DNA from: CAYGOC01 sp964351495
Lineage (GTDB): Bacteria > Chlamydiota > Chlamydiia > Chlamydiales > SM23-39
Length of the DNA: 64,000 nt
Assembly: GCA_964351495.1 (NCBI GenBank)
Contig: CAYGOC010000007.1
Span: 30,174-94,173 of the forward strand
Reading direction: 5' to 3'
In this document: positions 42,503 to 50,398 of the stretch, piece after piece
Layout of the letters: each line of letters opens with the position of its first letter
Position numbering within the stretch: position 1 is the stretch's first letter
The notes under the pieces: generated by a model
Databases searched by the model: none
What the model was told of the DNA's origin: nothing
What the model saw: only the letters and a program-made list of their open reading frames with translations
Position numbers and translations under genes: made by a program

Positions 42503-43114
42503 GTGAAGGCACTTTTTTTAGTTCTATTTTTTATTTGTTTATCTGTTCTCCCCAAGAAAGTGGTTTCTAACCCAAAAGATGGGCTTTCTTTGGAATTAAA
42601 GGGGGGCTTTTTTCTTCCTGAAGATTCTACTCTCAGAGAGATTTATAGCCCGGGGGGAAGCGATGTTCAGCTTTCTTTTTCTTTTCCTTTGTTCAAAAAA
42701 AACTTTTTTCAGATGAAAGGCTACACAAGTCTTGAGTTTATATATATGGAAGGAGAGTCTCTCAACACGAAAGAGAAAACAACTCTAATGCAAATCCCCT
42801 ACAGTTTAGGAGTGAAACCCACTTTTTCTATGGGCTCTTATTCAACCTACTATCTAACGCTGGGGCCGAAATATTTTTATATACTGCAACGAAACGACTC
42901 CTCCTTTGTAGATAAAAAAAATGGAACCCACGTTTTTGGTGGATTTATCAACACGGGTCTTAATATATTTTTATATCCTTCTCTTTTTTTGGATATTTTT
43001 GCAGAGTACTCATATGGGAAAGGAGACTTTTCTTCCTCTTTAGAAAATGTCTTTGCAAAAAAAATAAATATAGGCGGATTTACCTTTGGATTGGGACTGG
43101 GTTGGAGTTTTTAA
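42503..43114 (+). CDS. predicted small outer membrane beta-barrel protein
   Basis: 203 residues, GTG start at 42503 only 4 bases after the propeller gene, implying translational linkage. Signal peptide MKALFLVLFFICLSVLPKKVVS. The mature part alternates polar and hydrophobic residues in 8-10 residue strands (LSLELKGGFFLP, VQLSFSFPLF, YYLTLGPKYFYIL, GGFINTGLNIFLY, LFLDIFAEYSYG) and ends GGFTFGLGLGWSF with a terminal Phe, the BAM recognition pattern. Probably an 8-stranded barrel of the OmpW/OmpA-like size class. Coupling suggests it helps display or export the propeller protein, but that is inference. A short palindrome follows the stop. Confidence 0.7.
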   Translation: MKALFLVLFFICLSVLPKKVVSNPKDGLSLELKGGFFLPEDSTLREIYSPGGSDVQLSFSFPLFKKNFFQMKGYTSLEFIYMEGESLNTKEKTTLMQIPYSLGVKPTFSMGSYSTYYLTLGPKYFYILQRNDSSFVDKKNGTHVFGGFINTGLNIFLYPSLFLDIFAEYSYGKGDFSSSLENVFAKKINIGGFTFGLGLGWSF

Positions 43115-43203
43115 GAAGCTCTCTTTTTAAAAAGAGCCCTATAATTCCTTAAAATTGCCCTATATCGTATCCTGAAGCTTTCTGTAACAAGGATCTTTTC
43201 TAC

Positions 43204-43989
43204 TTGGAAAAAACTCTTTATGTTCATGAGTTTAAAAACTATTCTATCTATAAACAGCTACAGATAGAAGAAGCCCTTCTTAGATGTGACTTAGAAAACC
43301 ATATCATTATCAATGAAGGCTCTCCTGATGCTATAGTAATGGGCATTTCTTCCAAGCCTGAGACAGTTGTAAATTTTTCTTGGCCCTCTATTACAAAAAT
43401 CCCTGTAATTCGAAGATTCAGTGGAGGAGGATGTGTCTTTGTCGATAAAAATACCCTTTTTATCTCTTTTATCTTTCACAAAAATAGTTTTGATTTTCCC
43501 CTATTTCCCGAACCCATCTTAAGATGGACGGAAAAGCTTTATAAAGAAGCCTGGGAAATCCCCCATTTTCACGTAAAAGAAAACGACTATGTAATTAAAG
43601 AAAAAAAATGTGGAGGAAATGCCCAATACATACAAAAAGAACGGTGGCTTCATCACACTTCCTTTTTGTGGGACTTCAAAAAAGAAAATATGACAAGCCT
43701 TTTATTTCCACCTAAAACACCTCTATACAGAAAAGAGCGTTCCCATCTTGATTTTTTAACCCCACTAAAAAACCATACCTCTTCCAAAAAAGCGCTCGTT
43801 GAAAATCTGAAAAGAGAACTAGAAAAAACCTTTATTTTGAAGAAGGGGTGTAAGAAAAAGATCTTTTCTATTCTACAAAAAAAGCATCGAAAATCTGTCT
43901 GCTTTATAGAAAAAACCCCGCTGGTGGGTCCTGGCGCACATACTGTCAACCTGTTTAACCAGGTGGGAACGTCCCCTGAAATTGTTTAA
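43204..43989 (+). CDS. lplA: lipoate-protein ligase A family protein
   Basis: Attaches free (scavenged) lipoate, or transfers octanoate/lipoate, to lipoyl domains. BPL/LplA fold motifs: the substrate-binding RRFSGGGCVFVDKNTL near residue 70, CGGNAQYIQKERWLHHTSFLW with the catalytic Lys region near 140. 261 residues, one-domain size, so a separate accessory domain may be absent. TTG start at 43204; the next in-frame ATG is far downstream. Known chlamydial neighbour of mnmG, here split by three inserted genes. Together with lipA elsewhere in the window, both synthesis and scavenging of lipoate are possible. Confidence 0.85.
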   Translation: MEKTLYVHEFKNYSIYKQLQIEEALLRCDLENHIIINEGSPDAIVMGISSKPETVVNFSWPSITKIPVIRRFSGGGCVFVDKNTLFISFIFHKNSFDFPLFPEPILRWTEKLYKEAWEIPHFHVKENDYVIKEKKCGGNAQYIQKERWLHHTSFLWDFKKENMTSLLFPPKTPLYRKERSHLDFLTPLKNHTSSKKALVENLKRELEKTFILKKGCKKKIFSILQKKHRKSVCFIEKTPLVGPGAHTVNLFNQVGTSPEIV

Positions 43990-44138
43990 GCTAAAAAAAG
44001 CTACCACTAATTTTCAGCGTTTTGATCCCCTAACATAAAACTGTAGTCGATGGTACAGTACACTAGTTTCTCCCGACCAACAGGGTAAAACTTCTTTATA
44101 AAAACTTTAAAAAGAGCGTACCAATTTTTCTTCTTTTT

Positions 44139-44912
44139 TCAAACATTTTTTTCTGTATCGGGAAGACCGAAAAAATCTTGGTAAGCTTGCTTTGTAACCT
44201 CTTTTCCTATTTTCGCAATAGATTCTGTTAACGGAATTTTTTTAGGACATACTTCCTTGCAGTTTTGGGCGTTTCCGCAATCGGTAATACCCCCCTCTTC
44301 CATAAGGGGCCTTAGTCTTTTTTCTTTATGCCACTTCCCTAAGGGGTTTTCATTAAAAAGCCTTGCCTGAGATACGGCAGCGGGTCCTATAAATTTAGAA
44401 CGATTATTCACTTGAGGACACCCTTCCAAGCAACAACCGCAAGTCATACAAGTAGACAAGGTATGTAATAGTTTTTGTTTTTTGGGATCTACCTTAGGAG
44501 CAAACCCTGTATCATGCAAATCCTCTACATCGATCCATGCGTGTACTTTTTTTAAGCTTTCAAACATAGAACTTCTATCGACTACTAAATCCTTTACTAA
44601 AGGAAATTTGGTAAAGGGAGCCAGGGTTATAGTGGAGGATTTTTTTAAGTAAGGCTCAATTAATGCAGTGCAAGCCTGTCTTGGATACCCGTTGATTAAC
44701 ATAGAGCAAGAACCGCACACCTCTTCTAAACATCCCATTTCCCAAACAACAGGAGTTACTGTTTCCCCTTTTCTGTTTTTAGGATTTCTTTGAATTTCCA
44801 TCAAAGAAGAGATCACATTCGAAGAAGGAACTACAGGAAGTTCAAACTCTTCCCAATACTGTTTTTCTATAGTTCCCCTGAAAATGCGGAGGATAAATGT
44901 TTCTTTCTTCAT
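44139..44912 (-). CDS. sdhB: succinate dehydrogenase iron-sulfur subunit
   Basis: Electron-transfer subunit of complex II. 257 residues with three cluster sites: the [2Fe-2S] ligands in CLEEVCGSC and a later Cys (PRQAC), the [4Fe-4S] CMTCGCCLEGCP, and the [3Fe-4S] with CGNAQNCKEVCPKKIP. All expected cysteines are present. Reads minus strand after sdhA with an ATGA overlap at 44909-44912. This larger SdhB and its partner SdhA resemble the B. subtilis/Wolinella-type enzyme (single cytochrome b subunit) rather than E. coli SdhABCD. Confidence 0.95.
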   Translation of the reverse strand: MKKETFILRIFRGTIEKQYWEEFELPVVPSSNVISSLMEIQRNPKNRKGETVTPVVWEMGCLEEVCGSCSMLINGYPRQACTALIEPYLKKSSTITLAPFTKFPLVKDLVVDRSSMFESLKKVHAWIDVEDLHDTGFAPKVDPKKQKLLHTLSTCMTCGCCLEGCPQVNNRSKFIGPAAVSQARLFNENPLGKWHKEKRLRPLMEEGGITDCGNAQNCKEVCPKKIPLTESIAKIGKEVTKQAYQDFFGLPDTEKNV

Positions 44913-46795
44913 AAAAGAGGCTTTATATTTTTAGGAATATTTTTTAAAGGGGTTTCCCCTTTTTTTTCCTTCACATAATTTCTTTGTACAGGCTCCAAAT
45001 GTCTTATGTCTACTTCTTCATAAGATAAAATAGGCTCTTTTTTTTCTTGGGAGTACGTAGCAATTGTAGTTTTAAGCCATTCTTTGTTATTTCTTTCAGG
45101 AAACTCTTCCTTAAAATGGGCTCCTCTCGATTCATTTCTGTTTAAAGCCCCTTTTGTAATCACCTTCGCAATTTCTAACATATCTTCAAACTGTGAAGCA
45201 AAAATATAGGTTTGATTTACTCTATTTCCTCGATCTGAAAGAGCAATGTTTTTCATTCTTTCTTCAATCTCTAAGATTTTTGCAAATGTCTTTTCTAAGT
45301 TGTTATTACTTCTTCTCACCGTTACATATTTTACCAAAAAATCAGAAAGCTCGAGGTGAAGATCGTGGACATTTTCTTTCCCTTCTCTTTGTAAGATCTC
45401 TTTTTGCCTTTTTCTTTCTTTTTCTTCTGAAAAGGAAAAGTGGACCTCTTTTGCCTTCCCTTCTTTTTTCATGTTTATAAACCGAAACGCCTCTTCTCCG
45501 GCTACAAATCCACTAAAAATACAGGCTAAAAGAGCATTAGCACCCAGTCTATTGGCTCCGTGGTATTGATAGTCGGATTCTCCTGCAGAAAAACAGCCCT
45601 CTATATTGGTCATTTGTCGAAATCTCATTTCTCTATCCGGGTCATCCGCAGAAGGCCAATCAACCCAAGCTCCCCCCATAGTATAGTGAACTGCAGGAAA
45701 GATCTTCATAGGTTCTTTTTTGGGATCAGTCCCCGTAAATTTTTCATAAATATCTAAAACGGAAGAGAGTTTTTCATGGGTTTCAGAGGGTAGGTGAGTA
45801 ACATCTAAAAAAACCTGATCTTTTCCCTCTACTCCAAGCCCAAGCTCACAAACTTTTAATACTTCCCTGGCTCCCACATCTCTCGGAACTAGATTCCCAT
45901 AAGCGGGATACATTTCTTCTAAAAAATACCAGGGCTCTCCCGTCTTTCCGCAAGTTTTTAAAGATCCATCCGGAAAGGCAATTTTCTTAGAACTATCTCC
46001 ATATACCCAAACTCTTCCTCCTTCTCCTCTTACCGATTCAGAAATAAGCCTCATTTTATCCGACCCTAAAATAGCTGTGGGATGGATTTGGATAAATTCT
46101 CCATTGGCATATTTCATTCCCTGCTTATAAAGACGGCCATTAGCGGCTCCTGTACAAAAGGTGGAGTTAGTGGACAACTTAAATAAAAACCCAAGACCCC
46201 CTGTTGCAATAATTACAATCTCTGCCTGTAAAGAGAAAATATGAAGGTTCAAAAGATCTTGTAAAACAATCCCACACGCTCTTCCTTCTTCATCTTGCAC
46301 CAGGCTTAAAAATTCATGGGTTTCCCATTTTTTCACTTTGTTTTGAGCTTCATATCTACGTACTTGTTCATCTAAAGAATACAAAAGCTGCTGTCCTGTA
46401 GAAGCTCCACAAAAAGCCGTCCGATGATATAGAGTCCCTCCAAACCTACGAAATTCTATATTTCCCTCTTCGGTTCTATTAAAAGGACATCCAAAACGAT
46501 CTAATAAACGTAAAATAGAAGGAGCTGCCATGCACATCTCCAAAACAGGAGGTTGATTGGCTAAAAAATCTCCCCCTTTAATTGTGTCGTAAGCATGAAT
46601 GAAAGGAGAATCTTCCTCTCCTTTTAAATTAATAGGAATATTAATCCCCCCCTGCGCGCAAACAGAATGGGACCTTCTTACTTGAGTCAAAGAGACAAGA
46701 TCTACCTCAAATCCTCTTTCACAAAGCTTTAAAACAGAAGAGAGTCCAGCTAGACCTCCTCCTACCACAATCGCTTTTTGTCTTTTTTGATTCAC
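44909..46795 (-). CDS. sdhA: succinate dehydrogenase flavoprotein subunit
   Basis: Catalytic subunit oxidising succinate to fumarate with covalently bound FAD. 628 residues: VVGGGLAGLSSVLK at the N-terminus, RRSHSVCAQGGIN around the FAD-attachment His, the Thr/His/Arg active-site stretch IQIHPTAILG, SVRGEGGRVW, and HYTMGGAWVDW, then the helical C-terminal domain. It is 48 bases after sdhC and overlaps sdhB, so the order sdhC-sdhA-sdhB is one operon, the same as in C. trachomatis from memory. Confidence 0.96.
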   Translation of the reverse strand: MNQKRQKAIVVGGGLAGLSSVLKLCERGFEVDLVSLTQVRRSHSVCAQGGINIPINLKGEEDSPFIHAYDTIKGGDFLANQPPVLEMCMAAPSILRLLDRFGCPFNRTEEGNIEFRRFGGTLYHRTAFCGASTGQQLLYSLDEQVRRYEAQNKVKKWETHEFLSLVQDEEGRACGIVLQDLLNLHIFSLQAEIVIIATGGLGFLFKLSTNSTFCTGAANGRLYKQGMKYANGEFIQIHPTAILGSDKMRLISESVRGEGGRVWVYGDSSKKIAFPDGSLKTCGKTGEPWYFLEEMYPAYGNLVPRDVGAREVLKVCELGLGVEGKDQVFLDVTHLPSETHEKLSSVLDIYEKFTGTDPKKEPMKIFPAVHYTMGGAWVDWPSADDPDREMRFRQMTNIEGCFSAGESDYQYHGANRLGANALLACIFSGFVAGEEAFRFINMKKEGKAKEVHFSFSEEKERKRQKEILQREGKENVHDLHLELSDFLVKYVTVRRSNNNLEKTFAKILEIEERMKNIALSDRGNRVNQTYIFASQFEDMLEIAKVITKGALNRNESRGAHFKEEFPERNNKEWLKTTIATYSQEKKEPILSYEEVDIRHLEPVQRNYVKEKKGETPLKNIPKNIKPLL

Positions 46796-46843
46796 GCTTT
46801 TAAGACTATAAAAAAGGTTGGAATTTCCACAAGAAGATGCTCT

Positions 46844-47815
46844 TCAAAAAGAACCTCCCAGCCAGTAAGATCCCCAAATAGAAGCTAGACCCAGAAAGGC
46901 AAATATACACAAAAACACAAAACACACATTCACAGCTTTTTTTTGAGAACGAATACTTAAAATAAGCCCCCAGGAAAGCAAAAAAGTCCAAAGACCATTA
47001 AATGCATGAAAAACGGCCGCTGCCAAAAAAAGAGTGTAAAAAAGAGTCATAGGAATGCTTTTAAACGTATTTCGAAGTATAAGTAAAAAAGCGGTTCCCG
47101 GATCGGGACTCACTGCTAAAACCTCTCCTTTTTTTAAAGGATTTTTTAACGCTTCTTTTAAAAAAGCATTTTTTTGTTTTTCTACTTCTTCATTTCTCTT
47201 CTTTTGAATGAAAGGGTCATACTCAGAGGAAAATTGAAGCTCTAAAAAGGAAAGATCCTCTTTTTCTTGTTGTAAAACAGATAAGTCTTTTTCAGAAAAA
47301 AGAGAAATTTGCAAACGCACTGACAAAGGGAGCAGCCCTTCGTCAAAGGTAACGGGCGTTAAAAAAAGCTTCTTAGGGCCCCAATCAACCTCTTTAGGTT
47401 TCAAAAAAAATCGCATCTGCCCTACATGAAATATAATCCCAAATAATAAGATCCAAGAAGACATTCTTTGCCAAAAATAGGCTCTATTCCTACCAAAAGG
47501 TAAATAAGGAGAGTCTTTTTTGGGAATATAGGCAGAACTTGTGGACTTAAGTGCATATTGAATCCCTAAAACCATGTGAAATCCTATAGGAAATCCCAAC
47601 AAAACAATCTCTAAAACCCGTAAGTAAGGAAGCCTTTCTAAAAAGTTTACCATACGGATAAAGCCCTCTCCTTTTTCTCCAAGCCAGAGAGCTGCCTGGG
47701 AATTTACAAAGAGATGCTCCATCAAAAAGATAACAAGCCACAGCCCTAAAAGAGAGTGGAGTCTTCTTTTTATAAAATAAGAAGGGATCTTATAAGAGTC
47801 TGCTTGCGCGGTCAT
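46844..47815 (-). CDS. sdhC: succinate dehydrogenase cytochrome b subunit, extended
   Basis: Membrane anchor with two hemes b and the quinone site. Five hydrophobic segments are seen: about 17-38 (LLGLWLVIFLMEHLF with heme His), 58-82 (GFPIGFHMVLGIQYAL), 108-128 (ILLFGIIFHVGQM), 238-262 and 285-310. Between helices three and four lies a roughly 100-residue polar insertion rich in Lys/Glu (about 130-230), so the protein is 323 residues against about 200 in B. subtilis. Histidines for both hemes appear conserved. The start overlaps tatD (ATGA). Confidence 0.85.
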   Translation of the reverse strand: MTAQADSYKIPSYFIKRRLHSLLGLWLVIFLMEHLFVNSQAALWLGEKGEGFIRMVNFLERLPYLRVLEIVLLGFPIGFHMVLGIQYALKSTSSAYIPKKDSPYLPFGRNRAYFWQRMSSWILLFGIIFHVGQMRFFLKPKEVDWGPKKLFLTPVTFDEGLLPLSVRLQISLFSEKDLSVLQQEKEDLSFLELQFSSEYDPFIQKKRNEEVEKQKNAFLKEALKNPLKKGEVLAVSPDPGTAFLLILRNTFKSIPMTLFYTLFLAAAVFHAFNGLWTFLLSWGLILSIRSQKKAVNVCFVFLCIFAFLGLASIWGSYWLGGSF

Positions 47816-48591
47816 ATTAAAACTCCTTTTAAAGACAAAAAACGGCTTGTATTTTCATAAGTAACTTTTTTTATCTCTGCAAGATCTACCCCTTTTACTT
47901 CTGCTAAAACGCTTGCCGTTTCCACAATAAAAGCAGGCTCATTTTTTTTTCCTCTTTTAGAATTGGGCGCTAAATAGGGTGCATCGGTTTCTATGAAAAG
48001 ATTTTCTAAGGGAATTTCTTTAGCTATATTTCTGAGTTCTTGGCTCTTTTTGAAAGTAACAATTCCACTAAATGAAATAAACCACCCCCTCTCTATTGCC
48101 TCTTTAGCCTCTTTTAGCGTTCCTGTGAAGCAATGCAAAACAGCACCAATGTTTTCTTTTTTTGTAAGAGAAAAAAGATCAAAAAAAGCTTCTCTGCAAT
48201 GAAATACAAGAGGAAGTTTTTGTTTTTTTGCTAAATCTACATAGCGAAGAAAAAATTTTTGCTGCTCTTTTTTGGGGGAATGTTCGTAGTAATAATCAAG
48301 TCCCGTCTCTCCGATAGCTACTATCTGTTTTTCTATTGCTGCCTTTTCAAAAAAAGAAAATTCAGCTTCTCCCTTTTTACCCACATCATGAGGAGGAGTA
48401 GCTCCTGCTAAAAAAACCCACGGATACTTTCTTTTCAAAGCGATCCCTTTTTCTAAAGAAAAAAGATCCGTTGCTATGTTTAAAATCCGTTTTACCCCCG
48501 CCTTTTCAGCTCTTACAAGAGTAGCTTCTAACTCTTCTAACATCTCTTCAGAAGTTAGATGCGCATGCGAGTCGAAAAAACCAAGATCCAT
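47812..48591 (-). CDS. tatD: TatD family metal-dependent DNase
   Basis: TIM-barrel hydrolase with a two-metal site, reported to act as a 3'-5' exonuclease in DNA repair and degradation. Motifs: FFDSHAHLT at the N-terminus (H-x-H), GETGLDYYYEH (Glu and Asp), PLVFHCREAF, VLHCFTGTLKEA and FIETDAPYLAP. 259 residues, normal. AGGACTAGG precedes ATG 48591. First gene of the tatD-sdhC-sdhA-sdhB transcript, divergent from the tol operon. Confidence 0.94.
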   Translation of the reverse strand: MDLGFFDSHAHLTSEEMLEELEATLVRAEKAGVKRILNIATDLFSLEKGIALKRKYPWVFLAGATPPHDVGKKGEAEFSFFEKAAIEKQIVAIGETGLDYYYEHSPKKEQQKFFLRYVDLAKKQKLPLVFHCREAFFDLFSLTKKENIGAVLHCFTGTLKEAKEAIERGWFISFSGIVTFKKSQELRNIAKEIPLENLFIETDAPYLAPNSKRGKKNEPAFIVETASVLAEVKGVDLAEIKKVTYENTSRFLSLKGVLI

Positions 48592-48640
48592 CCTAGTCCT
48601 TTTTAAAAAAGCTTCAGTTTATGCACAAAAAGGAAAAAAA

Positions 48641-48670
48641 TTAACGAAAAAAACAAAAGCTTCCTATAAT
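48641..48670 (+). promoter_or_regulatory. candidate promoter of the tol-pal operon
   Basis: TTAACG (48641-48646), 18-bp spacer, TATAAT (48665-48670), 21 bases before the exbB start at 48692. It lies in the short divergent region shared with tatD. Confidence 0.45.
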
Positions 48671-48691
48671 CAGACAGAAAAGGTTGTTTTC

Positions 48692-49426
48692 ATGGGATTT
48701 GTCTCTTCGCTCCTTTCTGCGTACCAAGGTTCTGATTTTCTGGGGAAAGGGATCTTTTTAGCGCTTCTTTTTTTATCTTCTTTTTCTTGGACTTACTTTG
48801 TTCAACGCCTTTTTTCCTTTATAAAAGTAAAAAAAGAAAACCAAAATATCTTGGCTTTCTTAAAAAATAAAAGCTCCCCCTTGTCCTCTCCTGTTCCAGA
48901 AAGCCCGGGAACTCCTTTTTATGAAATTTATACCAGTTTGCAAAAACAGACCAAAACGCTTTTGCAAAAAAACCACGCTTTTTTAAAAACCAAAAAACAA
49001 ACTTTTTTGGATTCTTCTGATTTTTCGGTGCTGGAAAACATTCTTTTTTGTGCCTTGGAAAAAGAGGGAGATCTTTTAGAAAAGAACCTGTTTTTTCTAC
49101 CCACCGCCACTTCTTTAGCTCCTTTTTTAGGACTTTTAGGAACCGTTTGGGGTATCTTATTGACGTTTTCTGAAATGAAAGGGGCCTCTTATGGAGTAAA
49201 TAGCTCTATTTTACCCCATCTTTCTATGGCACTAGCCACTACTGTAGCCGGCCTTATTGTTGCCATCCCCTCTCTTCTTTTTTATAACTACCTAAAAAAT
49301 GAAATAGAAAAGATAAAAAAAGAGATGCACCTTTTTGCACAAAATTTGATGATAGAGCTAAAACTACAATATAGGAAAACAGAAACCCATGAAGAGATCC
49401 CTGTTTCAGAAGGGTCCATCTGTTGA
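48692..49426 (+). CDS. exbB: TolQ/ExbB proton channel protein
   Basis: Proton-channel subunit that, with ExbD/TolR, powers a TonB/TolA-like protein. 244 residues: N-terminal helix LGKGIFLALLFLSSFSWTYFV, a cytoplasmic region, then the conserved SLAPFLGLLGTVWGILLTF and LATTVAGLIVAIPSLLFY helices that form the channel. Start at ATG 48692; the open frame extends upstream to 48476 but that part lies over tatD and is not similar. exbD overlaps by 38 bases. First gene of an operon exbB-exbD-TonB-like-tolB-pal-LysM, the chlamydial Tol system. Confidence 0.93.
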   Translation: MGFVSSLLSAYQGSDFLGKGIFLALLFLSSFSWTYFVQRLFSFIKVKKENQNILAFLKNKSSPLSSPVPESPGTPFYEIYTSLQKQTKTLLQKNHAFLKTKKQTFLDSSDFSVLENILFCALEKEGDLLEKNLFFLPTATSLAPFLGLLGTVWGILLTFSEMKGASYGVNSSILPHLSMALATTVAGLIVAIPSLLFYNYLKNEIEKIKKEMHLFAQNLMIELKLQYRKTETHEEIPVSEGSIC

Positions 49427-49793
49427 TGTTGACCTAATTAACTTAACCCCTTTAATTGACGTAGTCTTTGTTGTTTTAGTCTCTTTTATCTTAATAGCCC
49501 CTCTTCTACAGATGGATTCCGTAGAGCTCTCCCAAAAAGGAGAGACGCAAAAAGAAAGTTTTCACCCTAAAAATGGGGCTATTTCTCTTTTTGTAAAAAA
49601 AGATAACACGATCTGGTTTCAAGAAACCCAAATTTCTTTGTTCTCTTTAGAAAAAAGACTGGAAAAAGAGAGGAAGGAAACAGAAGTTTTTCTCTTTCCC
49701 GATAAAAATGCCTCTTTTGGAACCTACCAAGAAATAAAAAACCTTCTAGAAAAAATGGGATTCTCTACTTTGAAGGTGGTACTAAAAAGCTAG
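49389..49793 (+). CDS. exbD: TolR/ExbD transport protein
   Basis: Partner of ExbB. 134 residues: NLTPLIDVVFVVLVSFIL is the single transmembrane helix with the essential proton-carrying Asp, followed by a periplasmic domain (TIWFQETQISLFSLEKRL, GFSTLKVVLKS). The overlap with exbB (38 bases) is longer than usual; ATG 49389 is the first start and retains the helix. Two bases separate its stop from the TonB-like gene. Confidence 0.92.
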   Translation: MKRSLFQKGPSVDVDLINLTPLIDVVFVVLVSFILIAPLLQMDSVELSQKGETQKESFHPKNGAISLFVKKDNTIWFQETQISLFSLEKRLEKERKETEVFLFPDKNASFGTYQEIKNLLEKMGFSTLKVVLKS

Positions 49794-49795
49794 CT

Positions 49796-50398
49796 ATGCG
49801 CTTTTTTTTTCTTTTTAGCTCTATTTTTTTCTTGCATCTGTTTCTTTTTTTCTTTTGTAAAACTCCTGCCTTTCCAAAACGGATTTCTTCTTTAACAGTG
49901 AAGACATATGAAATAAAAAATACCCCTAAAGTACATACCTCTGTAAGAGGTAACAGAAATACTAAGATTTCTTCTCAAAAAGGGAAGAAAAAAACTACTC
50001 AATGGGAGCAAAAAAAAGAAGGGCTCTCTCAAAAGCTTCTCTCTTCTATTCAAGCTCTATCTTCTTTTAAAAAGGCCCCCCTTTCTCCTTCTGAGCTGCC
50101 CATTCCTTGCTCCTTTTCAATAGAAAAAAAACCAGTCTCTTCTTTAGAAGAAACCGATTTATACGTAGATAAACTTTCTCCTTTTTTGCAAAAAAATCTT
50201 TCCCTTGTAGAAAAAGAAAAAGTAAAAATCGAAATTTGGATAAAAAATACAGGAGAAGTAGCTCGTTTTACTATTATAGAAGCAAAAAAAGAAAAAAACC
50301 GCCTCTATTTAAAAAAGAAATTGCCTCTTCTGCAATTTCCATGCTTTAATGAGAGGGACGAAATAAAACATTACACCATTTACCTTTCGGCCGCATGA
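49796..50398 (+). CDS. TonB/TolA-like periplasm-spanning protein
   Basis: 200 residues. Short N-terminal anchor helix (RFFFLFSSIFFLHLFLFFF), a Lys/Ser/Thr-rich linker (residues 25-110), and a C-terminal globular part (KVKIEIWIKNTGEVARFTIIEA, LPLLQFPCFNERDEIKHYTIYLSA) matching the beta-alpha-beta pattern of the TonB/TolA C-terminus. Position between exbD and tolB identifies it as the TolA equivalent (the CT598 position in C. trachomatis, from memory). It would transmit proton-motive energy to TolB-Pal during constriction. Overlaps tolB by ATGA. Confidence 0.8.
   Translation: MRFFFLFSSIFFLHLFLFFFCKTPAFPKRISSLTVKTYEIKNTPKVHTSVRGNRNTKISSQKGKKKTTQWEQKKEGLSQKLLSSIQALSSFKKAPLSPSELPIPCSFSIEKKPVSSLEETDLYVDKLSPFLQKNLSLVEKEKVKIEIWIKNTGEVARFTIIEAKKEKNRLYLKKKLPLLQFPCFNERDEIKHYTIYLSAA

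Noticed and set aside
43120..43135. Palindrome CTCTTTTT/AAAAAGAG after the beta-barrel gene
   Set aside because: A short self-complementary A/T tract with no loop and no following T-run; it could arise by chance in this base composition.
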